From assembly GCF_900100495.1 (NCBI RefSeq), contig NZ_FNCT01000005.1:220808-284807 (forward strand): 64,000 nucleotides of DNA, in the 5' to 3' direction. The stretch comes from Pseudomonas benzenivorans. GTDB lineage: Bacteria; Pseudomonadota; Gammaproteobacteria; Pseudomonadales; Pseudomonadaceae. Shown here one piece after another: positions 47,378-55,397 of this stretch. Under the pieces are notes generated by a model. The model saw only the letters and a list, made by a program, of their open reading frames with translations, ran no database searches and was not told where the DNA came from. The position numbers and the translations under genes are program-made. The first letter of the stretch is position 1. Each line of letters opens with the position of its first letter.

Positions 47378-49465
47378 ATGTTCGCCCCTGCCAACCAGCC
47401 CCATTTCAGCCTCAGTATCGAAGGCCTCGCGCACGATCTGCAGGTCCTCGAATTCACTGGTCGCGAGGCGATCAGCCAGCCCTTCGCGTTCGAGCTGGAG
47501 CTGGTCAGCGAACGTCCCGACCTCGACCTGGAGAGCCTGCTGCATCAGGCGGCATTCTTGGCCTTCTCACCCACCGGCAACGGCATCCACGGCCTGATCT
47601 ACCGCGTCGCCCAGGGCGAATCCGGCAAGCGCCTGAGCCGTTACCACGTGACCCTGCGTCCGCAGCTGGCCTACCTGGCGCACCGCAGCAACCAACGGAT
47701 CTTCCAGCACCTGACGGTGGCGCAGATCATCGGCCAGGTGCTCGAAGAGCACGGCATCCAGGCCAACGCCTACCAATTCCAACTCGGCTCGATCTACCCC
47801 GAGCGCGAGTACTGCGTGCAGTACGACGAGCCCGACCTGCACTTCGTCCAGCGCCTGTGCGAGGAGGAAGGCATCCACTACCACTTCCAGCACAGCACTG
47901 AAGGGCATGTACTGGTCTTCGGCGACGACCAGACGCCCTTCCCGAAACTGGCGCCCACCGCCTACCAGCAGGACAGCGGCCTGGTCGCCGACAGGCCTGC
48001 GATCAAACGCTTCGGCGTGCGCCTGGAAACCCGCAGCAGCCGGGTGACCCGCCGCGACTACGACTTCGAAAAGCCCAAGCTGCTGCTGGAGGCCGAAGCC
48101 AAGAGCGCGTTCGCCCCGGACCTGGAGGACTACGATTACCCCGGCCGCTTTGTGGATCGTGAACGCGGCAAACACCTCAGCCAGCGCGCCCTGGAACGCC
48201 ACCGCCACGACTTCGAACTGGCCGAGGGCGAGAGTGACCAGCCGCTGTTGCTCAGCGGGCATTTCCTCGCCTTCAGCGACCACCCGCGGCAAAGCTGGAA
48301 CGACCTCTGGCTGCTCAGCGAAATCCACCACCAGGGCAAACAACCGCAGGTGCTGGAAGAATCGGTGACTAGTGCCCCCTCTCCCCTCCGGGGAGAGGGC
48401 TGGGGTGAGGGGCAAGCAGGCGCCACCGATTACCACCAAGGCTACCGCAACCACTTCACCGCCACCCCCTGGACGGTGCCCTACCGCCCACCGCTGGAGC
48501 ACCCCAAGCCGCGCATCCTCGGCAGTCAGAGCGCGGTGGTCACCGGCCCGGCCGGCGAAGAAATCCACTGCGACCAGTACGGCCGGATCAAGGTGCAATT
48601 CTTCTGGGACCGTGAAGGCCAGGCCGACGACACCACCAGCTGCTGGCTGCGCGTGTCGTCCAGCTGGGCCGGCGACCGCTACGGCGCCATCGCCATCCCG
48701 CGGATCGGCATGGAAGTGCTGGTGACCTTCCTCGAAGGCGACCCCGACCAGCCGCTGGTCACCGGCTGCCTGTACCACAAGGAACACGTGGTGCCCTACG
48801 AGCTGCCGGCGAACAAGACCCGCAGCGTATTCAAGACCCTCAGCAGCCCCGGCGCCGGCGGCTACAACGAACTGCGCATCGAGGACAAGAAGGGCGCCGA
48901 GCAGATCTACATCCACGCCGAGCGCGACTGGGACGAGAACATCGAGCACGACCAGAAGATCCGAGTCGGCCACGAACGCCACGATACGGTCGAGGCCAAC
49001 AGCTACAGCGAATTCCAGGCCGAGGAACACCGCACCACCCACGCCGACTGCAAGAGCGAAATCAAGGCCAACGACCACCTCACCGTCGGCAACAACCAGC
49101 ACCTCAAGATCGGCAGCGGCCAGTTCATCAATGCTGGCCAGGAAATCCACCTGTCCAGCGGCCAGAAGGTCGTGCTCGAAGCCGGCAGCGAACTGACCCT
49201 CAAGGCCGCCGGCAGCTTTATCAAGCTGGATGGCGGCGGCATCACCCTGGTCGGCCCGACGGTCAAGCTCAACTCCGGCGGCGCGCCGGGCAGCGGTTCG
49301 GGGGCGGCGCCCATATTGCCGGGCGAGGTCAAGCCGGCGGATGCGGACAAGGCCGGGCTGCCATTGGAAGCACTGGTCAAACAGAACTTGCTGTTTCGCA
49401 GCACCCAAGCCGGTGTGTGTGAAATCTGCGAGGCAGCCAAGGCTTCAGCGGGGGACAAAGCATGA
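47378..49465 (+). CDS. vgrG: Type VI secretion spike protein VgrG
   Basis: 695 residues. The gp27-like part (1-~390) has REAISQPFAFELELVSER and ERHRHDFELAEGESD; the gp5-like OB part (about 400-480) has GEEIHCDQYGRIKVQFFWDREG and GIAIPRIGMEV-type blocks. The beta-helical spike follows (IGSGQFINAGQEIHLSSGQK). A tail of about 60 residues (from GAAPILPGEV to the end, with CEIC) probably engages the adaptor or effector. Residues 332-345 (SAPSPLRGEGWGEG) come from a repeat palindrome inserted in frame. GGAGGA precedes the ATG. The stop overlaps the next start by four bases. Confidence 0.95.
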   Translation: MFAPANQPHFSLSIEGLAHDLQVLEFTGREAISQPFAFELELVSERPDLDLESLLHQAAFLAFSPTGNGIHGLIYRVAQGESGKRLSRYHVTLRPQLAYLAHRSNQRIFQHLTVAQIIGQVLEEHGIQANAYQFQLGSIYPEREYCVQYDEPDLHFVQRLCEEEGIHYHFQHSTEGHVLVFGDDQTPFPKLAPTAYQQDSGLVADRPAIKRFGVRLETRSSRVTRRDYDFEKPKLLLEAEAKSAFAPDLEDYDYPGRFVDRERGKHLSQRALERHRHDFELAEGESDQPLLLSGHFLAFSDHPRQSWNDLWLLSEIHHQGKQPQVLEESVTSAPSPLRGEGWGEGQAGATDYHQGYRNHFTATPWTVPYRPPLEHPKPRILGSQSAVVTGPAGEEIHCDQYGRIKVQFFWDREGQADDTTSCWLRVSSSWAGDRYGAIAIPRIGMEVLVTFLEGDPDQPLVTGCLYHKEHVVPYELPANKTRSVFKTLSSPGAGGYNELRIEDKKGAEQIYIHAERDWDENIEHDQKIRVGHERHDTVEANSYSEFQAEEHRTTHADCKSEIKANDHLTVGNNQHLKIGSGQFINAGQEIHLSSGQKVVLEAGSELTLKAAGSFIKLDGGGITLVGPTVKLNSGGAPGSGSGAAPILPGEVKPADADKAGLPLEALVKQNLLFRSTQAGVCEICEAAKASAGDKA
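48374..48412. repeat. REP-like palindrome inside vgrG
   Basis: CCCTCTCCCC (48377-48386) and GGGGAGAGGG (48390-48399) form a perfect 10-bp stem with a 3-base loop, followed by CTGGGGTGAGGGGC. It is an inverted relative of the CCCTCA...CTCCC...GGAGGGAGAAGG core of family B intergenic repeats. It is translated in frame as part of VgrG. Confidence 0.75.
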
Positions 49466-50034
49466 GCGCGCCGGATACCGGTAGCGGAGCCGTCCTGCTC
49501 GACGGCGCCCGCTATGAAAACGCGTTCGCCTGGCTCTACCAGCATTTCCCAGAGCATCAGCCCCGACCGTTGCTGGCGGGCACGCCCTATGAGCCAATCG
49601 CCGACGCCGGTCCCATCCTGCTGGAGGCGCCCATGGGCAGTCCGGTTTATCAGGCCTGGAGGAGCGGCGAGCAGATACTGGATGGCATCTGGCTGGAGAG
49701 CGGTGCAGCGGCGGACGATCTCTTCCGAATCCTGCAGCGCCGGATGCGAATCTTTACACCGGATCGCCGCGAACTTTGGCTGCGCCTCGGCGACGCTCGC
49801 CCGCTGCATCGTGCGTGGCTGGCCGAGGCACAGTGGCCGCATGGCTTCTGGCATCGTGTCCAGGGTATCTGGCTGCGCCACCAAGCCAGCATCATCTGCG
49901 CCTGGCACAATGACCAACCGCAACAGGACCTGGCGCCCAACGACCATGGCATCGCCGCCCAGCTGACTCTGGACTGGCCCCTGCTGGAAGCGCTGGCGAG
50001 CCAGGACGACACCACACAGGAAGTGAACACATGA
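49462..50034 (+). CDS. DUF4123 T6SS effector adaptor/chaperone
   Basis: 190 residues. DUF4123 pattern: ENAFAWLYQHFP at the start, YEPIADAGPILLEAPMGSP, then LRRRM-like FRILQRRMRIFTPDRRELWLRLGDARPL and a C-terminal region of variable sequence. DUF4123 proteins (Tap/TEC) load a specific effector onto the VgrG tip. It overlaps vgrG and the effector gene by four bases each (ATGA), so the three are translated as a unit. Confidence 0.9.
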   Translation: MSAPDTGSGAVLLDGARYENAFAWLYQHFPEHQPRPLLAGTPYEPIADAGPILLEAPMGSPVYQAWRSGEQILDGIWLESGAAADDLFRILQRRMRIFTPDRRELWLRLGDARPLHRAWLAEAQWPHGFWHRVQGIWLRHQASIICAWHNDQPQQDLAPNDHGIAAQLTLDWPLLEALASQDDTTQEVNT

Positions 50035-52712
50035 CTGCCCAGGCCCCCAGCCCATCCAATCTGGCCCCCGCCGCCTGTCCACTGCTCAGCGCGGTGCTGC
50101 CGCTGCGCTACGCCCTCGGCCCGACGCTGGCAGTGGACACCGGTGCCTATGGCTTGCCGCCGGTGCAAGGTGCCTTTCCCGAGATAGGCGACTATTTCCA
50201 GAGCCTCGAGGGGCGGCCACTGAACTACACCGCACGCCTGTTGCGCGATGGCTGGCTGTATGTCTGGCAGGGTGGCCTGAAACAGCTCGTCGAATACCGC
50301 GTCAACCGGGCTGCCCTGAGCCAGACCCCGCGTGCCGGCAAAGTCATAGACGGGCGCAGCCTGCCCTACCTGCTACTGCCCGCGGGCGAGAAAGCCATGC
50401 TCGCCTGGTCGCCCACGCAGTGGAGCGATGCGCAGTTCGCTGCGGCCAAGGCCAAGCCGGACGTGCGCCAACGGGTGATGCGCGACATCAGCCCCGGCGC
50501 CGCCCCCTACAGCGGCCAGGCCCGCACCATCCACGAGCGCATCGGCGACTACATGGACGCCGACTGGTACGGCTGGAGCTGTGAGCCCTCCACCGCCCAC
50601 CGCCCCGCCTGGCCACGCCTGCTGGACGACATGCAGCGCTGCGAGCAGCAGGCCTATGCCCTGATCGACGATCCCTGGGGCGTTCTGCTCGATTTGGCCG
50701 AACTGATCCGCGCCCGCCAGCAGGCCTTCAACGTCACCCGGGAAATACGTGGCGAAGACTGGGCCATGGCTGATGTGCTCAAGTCACTGGCCGAGAGCGA
50801 CCGGCAAATTGCCGGCCAGTTGCGCAGCATAACCAACTACCCGAAGCTGAACGCCGCCTGGCAGGAGCAGACGCAAGAAGAGGACCGTCACTCTGCCGAC
50901 GTCCGTCGCCTCAGCAGCCTGTGGGCGGACTGGTTCAACACCTTGGTGAAAACCGGACCGGCCAGCCTCGACACCGCCTGTGGCCACTTCGACATCAGCC
51001 AACCCATGGCCCGCACGGAGCTGGAGCTGCATTTCGCCGCCGCCTGCCTCGGCCCATCGGCCACCAGCCTGGGCGTCAAGGCCATCACCAACGCCCTGAC
51101 GCCCCAGGAACAAACCGGCAATCCGTGGCTGCTATGGTCGCTGCTGGGGTTGGGCAAGCGCCTGGGCGTGGGGGAAATCAACGCATTGACCGGGCTTGCC
51201 GACGGAGTGAAAAACAACGGCTCAGCGCTGCTGGACGAAGCGCGCAAGTTGGCAGAGCTGCTCAACCAGGCGGCGGACAAGCTTGCCAAGCATGCCCAGG
51301 GCTCGGTGATGGAAGCCCTGTTCACCGCCCTGGCGCCGGTGGCGGGCCTGGGCCTGCAACGTACCCATGAAGCCGCCAAAGCCGCGGGCCAACTGTACCT
51401 GGCGGCAGCGCTGGCTCGCAGCCAACAGCGCCTGGCCGTCGAAATGGTCAGCCAGCGGCAACTGGGCGAATGGATGAGCGACCTGATGGGCACAAGGCCG
51501 AAGCTGCCCGCTCGGCTCAAGCCCACGCAACTGAGCATCGCGGTAAGCGACGCCTTGCCGTTCTTCCGTCTGCTGCCAGCCAAGAACCTGCCCGCCCTGA
51601 CCGGCCACCTGGCGGCGGATGTCGGCCTGAAGGATATGCTCAACCTCAGCAAAGGCGCGCTGGAAAAGGCGCCGCTCAAGTGCCTGGTGGCGTTGGTGGC
51701 GGGGGTGAATTTTGTGTGGGGTGGAGATCAATTCATTAACGCCCCCTCGGTGAAAAGCTTTTTCAACATGGGTGGAGGATTGCTAGGGGTAACCTCTGCC
51801 GTATCGGCCACTCTGCAAAAAGTCGCAGAAGTTGACTGGGAGACCTCAGTCAAGGCCAGCGGAGCAACGTCCATAGGCTCACAAAAAGCCTTGGTCGATG
51901 CATTAGGCATTGGTGCAAAAACGGCTTTCCTGCAATCGGTTACCTCGGGCTTCGACGTGCTGGTCTATGGCATCGAAACACTGGACGCCTACCAGGCCGG
52001 CGACCTGGACACCGCCGCCATCAATACTGGGCTCAGCCTCGCCTCAGGTACCAATCTGGTTCTCTATGTGAAAACCTTCCGGGCCGTGCGCGCCGCCCGC
52101 GCGGCGGTGATTGTCGGCGAGGCCGCCGCCCTGGGGCGTGGCGTCGGCGCGGCGCCGCACCTGGCCGCCCGCGCTCTGGGCGTCACCATCCTGATCGTCG
52201 GCGGGGTGATCGCCCGGCAATATACCCAGGACACCCCGCTCGAGGCCTGGGTCAAGCACACCCGCTTCGGCACCCGTCCCGCCGAGTGGGCCGGCAGCTA
52301 CGAGCAGTCGATGACCGAGTTCTACAAGATCGTCTTCCCCATCGTTTTCGAGGCCTACCGTCTCAACGAACTGAACCCCTATCACGGTATGCAGCAAATC
52401 ACCTACCTGTTGCTGCGCCTGCCCGGCAAGGCTACGTTGACCGACGAGATGATCCACTTCAAGGGCACGGAAATCTGGGGCGGCTTCTTCGGCTATGGCG
52501 GCACGCGCAAGCCGGTGGAGTGGAGCGGCAAAGACTTCGACCGCCATGCCGGCACCCGCGTCGAACTGCCGCCCAACGAGGCCGTATACCGGCGCGTCTA
52601 CCACGAAGAGCACGGCAGCGAGCTGAATGCCATCCAGGGCGAGCTGTCCTATTCCCCGATCGAAGGCCTGACCCTGCCGGCCATTGAAATCAAGGAGCTC
52701 GCATGGCTGTAA
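50031..52712 (+). CDS. T6SS effector of VasX / BTH_I2691 type
   Basis: 893 residues. The N-terminal ~200 (LLSAVLPLRYALGPTL, NYTARLLRDGWLYVWQ, AWSPTQWSDAQF) match the VasX-type N-terminal module found on many T6SS effectors. The middle is helical. A hydrophobic part (about 560-720: LKCLVALVAGVNFVWGG, GGGLLGVTSAVSATL, ALGVTILIVGGVIARQ) suggests membrane insertion as in pore-forming VasX. The C-terminal ~170 residues are soluble. Bases 51705-51945 are visibly AT-richer than the rest. The exact toxic activity is not proven by any motif I can see. The stop overlaps the immunity gene by 10 bases. Confidence 0.82.
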   Translation: MTAQAPSPSNLAPAACPLLSAVLPLRYALGPTLAVDTGAYGLPPVQGAFPEIGDYFQSLEGRPLNYTARLLRDGWLYVWQGGLKQLVEYRVNRAALSQTPRAGKVIDGRSLPYLLLPAGEKAMLAWSPTQWSDAQFAAAKAKPDVRQRVMRDISPGAAPYSGQARTIHERIGDYMDADWYGWSCEPSTAHRPAWPRLLDDMQRCEQQAYALIDDPWGVLLDLAELIRARQQAFNVTREIRGEDWAMADVLKSLAESDRQIAGQLRSITNYPKLNAAWQEQTQEEDRHSADVRRLSSLWADWFNTLVKTGPASLDTACGHFDISQPMARTELELHFAAACLGPSATSLGVKAITNALTPQEQTGNPWLLWSLLGLGKRLGVGEINALTGLADGVKNNGSALLDEARKLAELLNQAADKLAKHAQGSVMEALFTALAPVAGLGLQRTHEAAKAAGQLYLAAALARSQQRLAVEMVSQRQLGEWMSDLMGTRPKLPARLKPTQLSIAVSDALPFFRLLPAKNLPALTGHLAADVGLKDMLNLSKGALEKAPLKCLVALVAGVNFVWGGDQFINAPSVKSFFNMGGGLLGVTSAVSATLQKVAEVDWETSVKASGATSIGSQKALVDALGIGAKTAFLQSVTSGFDVLVYGIETLDAYQAGDLDTAAINTGLSLASGTNLVLYVKTFRAVRAARAAVIVGEAAALGRGVGAAPHLAARALGVTILIVGGVIARQYTQDTPLEAWVKHTRFGTRPAEWAGSYEQSMTEFYKIVFPIVFEAYRLNELNPYHGMQQITYLLLRLPGKATLTDEMIHFKGTEIWGGFFGYGGTRKPVEWSGKDFDRHAGTRVELPPNEAVYRRVYHEEHGSELNAIQGELSYSPIEGLTLPAIEIKELAWL

Positions 52713-53662
52713 GCGACCTGATCCAGCAAGCCCGCGCCCGCTTCGGGCAGGCGCCCAGTGTGGTGCTGCGCGCCGACCAGCCCACCGGGGAAAAGCCCTG
52801 GGAGATGTTTGTCACCGACGAGCATACCGAGCACTACCTGGCATTGAAGGCGGGAGGGGGAAATTCGGACAGGGGAATGCTAACTGGAGTTTTGGGGGGG
52901 GTGATGGTCCTAATGTATTTAGTCATGGTGCCCTGGATGGCTTTAGCCGACAGATGGGACGGTCTGATTTACCTGGCTGGTTTAGGTGCTCCGTTAATTA
53001 TTCTTCCCTACATGTGGGAAACCTCGCGCCCGCTACCCCTGCCCATACTGTTCAACCGCCGCACCCGCGAGGTGTATTTCGACCACAACGGCGAGCTGTA
53101 CCACAGCCCCTGGGACGGCATCCAGGCGTTGGCCGGCGAGTTTGTCATGGTTGGCCCGCATACCGGCGGCATGCGCAATGCCTCGCTGGAAATCCTGGTG
53201 CGCCGCCTGGGCGAGCCGGATAACGCCCTGCTGGTATCCCTCGGACTGCCCATGGGCAAGACCCTGCAAATGCAGAAGGGCTTCTGGGAATGGCTGCGCG
53301 CCTATATGGACAACGGCCCCTGGTTCGACGAGAACGGCCAGCGCAGCGAATCCGACGCCTTCGTCAAATCCATGCTCGCCGCCCATATGAATCCCACGGA
53401 CTTCCTCCCCTGGAGAAGGCAAGTCATTGCTGAGAAAAAGGCGGCAGCGGGGGGTAGTAACTATCTGACTGGCAGCGACACCGTGTTGTATTTGGGCCAT
53501 TTGCTCTTCTACCCCATGAGCTGGCTACAAGAGTTGACCTACAACATCGCCAAGCGTCGCTCCCGCAACCGCTGGCCGCAGATCGTCAGCGAGCGCCTGC
53601 AACCCGACGGCCCGACCACTCGATTGATCGACCTGGAACGGGAGCGCGGGTTGGATGTTTAG
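52703..53662 (+). CDS. Predicted T6SS immunity membrane protein (DUF6708-like)
   Basis: 319 residues. Two membrane helices near the N-terminus (GMLTGVLGGVMVLMYLVMVP and LIYLAGLGAPLIILPYM, residues about 58-106) are followed by a soluble domain with LPLPILFNRRTREVYFDHNGELYHSPWDGI, a pattern I associate with DUF6708 proteins beside VasX-type effectors. The position immediately after the effector gene, with overlapping frames, is the normal place of cognate immunity. Residues 49-109 are encoded by AT-richer DNA with an 8-G run (52894-52901). The family assignment is moderate; the immunity role is inferred from context. Confidence 0.75.
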   Translation: MAVSDLIQQARARFGQAPSVVLRADQPTGEKPWEMFVTDEHTEHYLALKAGGGNSDRGMLTGVLGGVMVLMYLVMVPWMALADRWDGLIYLAGLGAPLIILPYMWETSRPLPLPILFNRRTREVYFDHNGELYHSPWDGIQALAGEFVMVGPHTGGMRNASLEILVRRLGEPDNALLVSLGLPMGKTLQMQKGFWEWLRAYMDNGPWFDENGQRSESDAFVKSMLAAHMNPTDFLPWRRQVIAEKKAAAGGSNYLTGSDTVLYLGHLLFYPMSWLQELTYNIAKRRSRNRWPQIVSERLQPDGPTTRLIDLERERGLDV

Positions 53663-53782
53663 CCTCAGCGCCGAACCACCTGCCGGCAGGGTAATCCAGC
53701 CATTACTTGGGTTCGCCAAAGAGACGCCAGCTCCAGAGAACAGCGCCTCGCTTGACCCGCGACAAATCCGCTCTGGCGACAG

Positions 53783-53803
53783 AGCCCGGATCGCCTCCGG
53801 GCT
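53783..53803. terminator. Possible bidirectional terminator after the T6SS cassette
   Basis: AGCCCGGA (53783-53790) and TCCGGGCT (53796-53803) form a perfect 8-bp stem with a 5-base loop between the convergent immunity and argA genes. The nearest T-run (CCTTTTCC) is 11 bases further on, so termination strength is uncertain. Confidence 0.4.
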
Positions 53804-53822
53804 GCAGATCGGCCTTTTCCGC

Positions 53823-55121
53823 CTACAACGCCTTCTCGAACACCTGCGAATTGCGCTGGTAGTTGTACAGCGAGGCGCGGGCCGCCGGCAGGCGGTCGAC
53901 GCTGCTCGGCACGAAGCCGCGTTCGCGGAACCAGTGGGCGGTGCGGGTGGTGAGCACGAACAGGTGCTTCAGGCCCTGGGCGCGGGCGCGCTCCTCGATC
54001 CGTTCGAGCAGTTCGTCGCCGCGGCCGCCGTGGCGGTAGGCCGGGTTGACGGCCAGGCAGGCCAGCTCGCCGTAGTCCGAATCGGCGATCTGATACAGCG
54101 CGGCGCAGGCGATGATCAGGCCGTCGCGTTCGACGATGCTGAACTGCTCGATCTCGCGCTCCAGCACCTCGCGCGAGCGGCGCACCAGGATGCCCTGCTC
54201 CTCCAACGGACTGATCAGTTCGATCAGCCCGCCGACGTCCTCGATGCTCGCCTCGCGCAGCGACTCGAATTGCTCCTGGTCGACCAGGGTGCCGCCGCCA
54301 TCGCGGGTGAACAGTTCGGTGAGCAGCGAGCCGTCATCGGCATAGCTGACGATGTGCGCACGCTTGACCCCGGCACGGCAGGCCTGGGCGGCGGCGTCGA
54401 GCAGTTCGCCCTGGTAGCTGTTGCCCAGGCGCGCCAGGTAGGCCGGTACCTGTTGCGGGCGCAGTTCGCGCACCAGCTTGCCCTGCTCGTCGAGCAGGCC
54501 TCGCTCGGCGCTGAACAGCAGCAGCTTGTCGGCGCCCAGGTCGATGGCCGCGCGGGTGGCCACGTCCTCGCAGGCCAGGTTGAAGATCTCCCCGGTCGGC
54601 GAATAGCCCAGCGACGACAGCAGCACGATGCTGCGCTCGTCGAGCAGGCGGCCGATGCCCTTGCGGTCGACCCGGCGCACCTCGCCGGTGTGGTGATAGT
54701 CGATGCCCTCGACCACGCCGATCGGCCGTGCGGTGACGAAGTTGCCGCTGGCCACGCGCAGGCGCGCGCCCTGCATCGGCGAGGCGGCCATGTCCATCGA
54801 CAGGCGCGCCTCGATGGCGATGCGCAACTGGCCGACCGCGTCGATCACGCACTCCAGGGTCGGTCCGTCGGTGACCCGCAGATCGCGGTGAAAGCGCGCG
54901 GTCAGGCCACGCGCGGCCAGGCGCGCCTCGATCTGCGGGCGCGAGCCATGCACCAGCACCAGGCGCACGCCAAGGCTGTGCAGCAGCACCAGGTCGTGGA
55001 CGATATTGCCGAAATTCGGGTGGGCGACGCCCTCGCCCGGCAGCATCACCACGAAGGTGCAGTCGCGGTGGGCATTGATATAAGGGGACGCGTGGCGCAG
55101 CCAGTTGACGTAGTCGTGCAT
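53823..55121 (-). CDS. argA: N-acetylglutamate synthase
   Basis: 432 residues. First step of arginine synthesis: acetyl transfer from acetyl-CoA to glutamate. The N-terminal amino-acid-kinase-like domain (about 1-290) starts MHDYVNWLRHASPYINAH and has VVMLPGEGVAHPNFGNIVHDL and LVLVHGSRPQIEARL; the C-terminal GNAT domain (about 295-432) has ELACLAVNPAYRHGGRGDELLERI as its acetyl-CoA loop. The ATG at 55121 gives the usual 432-residue length; an in-frame ATG at 55157 would add 12 residues and neither has a good Shine-Dalgarno. Probably feedback-inhibited by arginine as in other Pseudomonas. Confidence 0.96.
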   Translation of the reverse strand: MHDYVNWLRHASPYINAHRDCTFVVMLPGEGVAHPNFGNIVHDLVLLHSLGVRLVLVHGSRPQIEARLAARGLTARFHRDLRVTDGPTLECVIDAVGQLRIAIEARLSMDMAASPMQGARLRVASGNFVTARPIGVVEGIDYHHTGEVRRVDRKGIGRLLDERSIVLLSSLGYSPTGEIFNLACEDVATRAAIDLGADKLLLFSAERGLLDEQGKLVRELRPQQVPAYLARLGNSYQGELLDAAAQACRAGVKRAHIVSYADDGSLLTELFTRDGGGTLVDQEQFESLREASIEDVGGLIELISPLEEQGILVRRSREVLEREIEQFSIVERDGLIIACAALYQIADSDYGELACLAVNPAYRHGGRGDELLERIEERARAQGLKHLFVLTTRTAHWFRERGFVPSSVDRLPAARASLYNYQRNSQVFEKAL

Positions 55122-55171
55122 TGCAGAGGAAACCTGTGGGTCGTGAACGGAACGCATGAATCGGGCACATT

Positions 55172-55292
55172 AACGGGCATGCCACTTCCCGAATCATCCA
55201 CGCCGTCGCGGCATGCCCTCCCTCATCCGGCGCTACGCGCCACCTTCTCCCAAAGGTAGCAGGACGTAAGGAAGGCGTCGCTGCGCGACGCT
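55172..55292. repeat. Dispersed repeat, family B, copy 2
   Basis: From ACGGGCATGCC (about 55172) through CGAATCAT and GGCATGCCCTCCCTCATCCG to AAGGAAGGCGTCGCTGCGCG (about 55290). Shares this order of blocks with the copies at 18291-18473 and 60084-60222. It starts about 50 bases upstream of the argA ATG. Confidence 0.7.
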
Positions 55293-55397
55293 CGGATTTA
55301 GGCACCCGGCGAAGCAGCCAGCGGCATCCGCTTTATCGTCGCAGTTGGGGCAGCATCACGCGTTCTCTCCTCCCGATGACCACGGCCACAGACAGGC

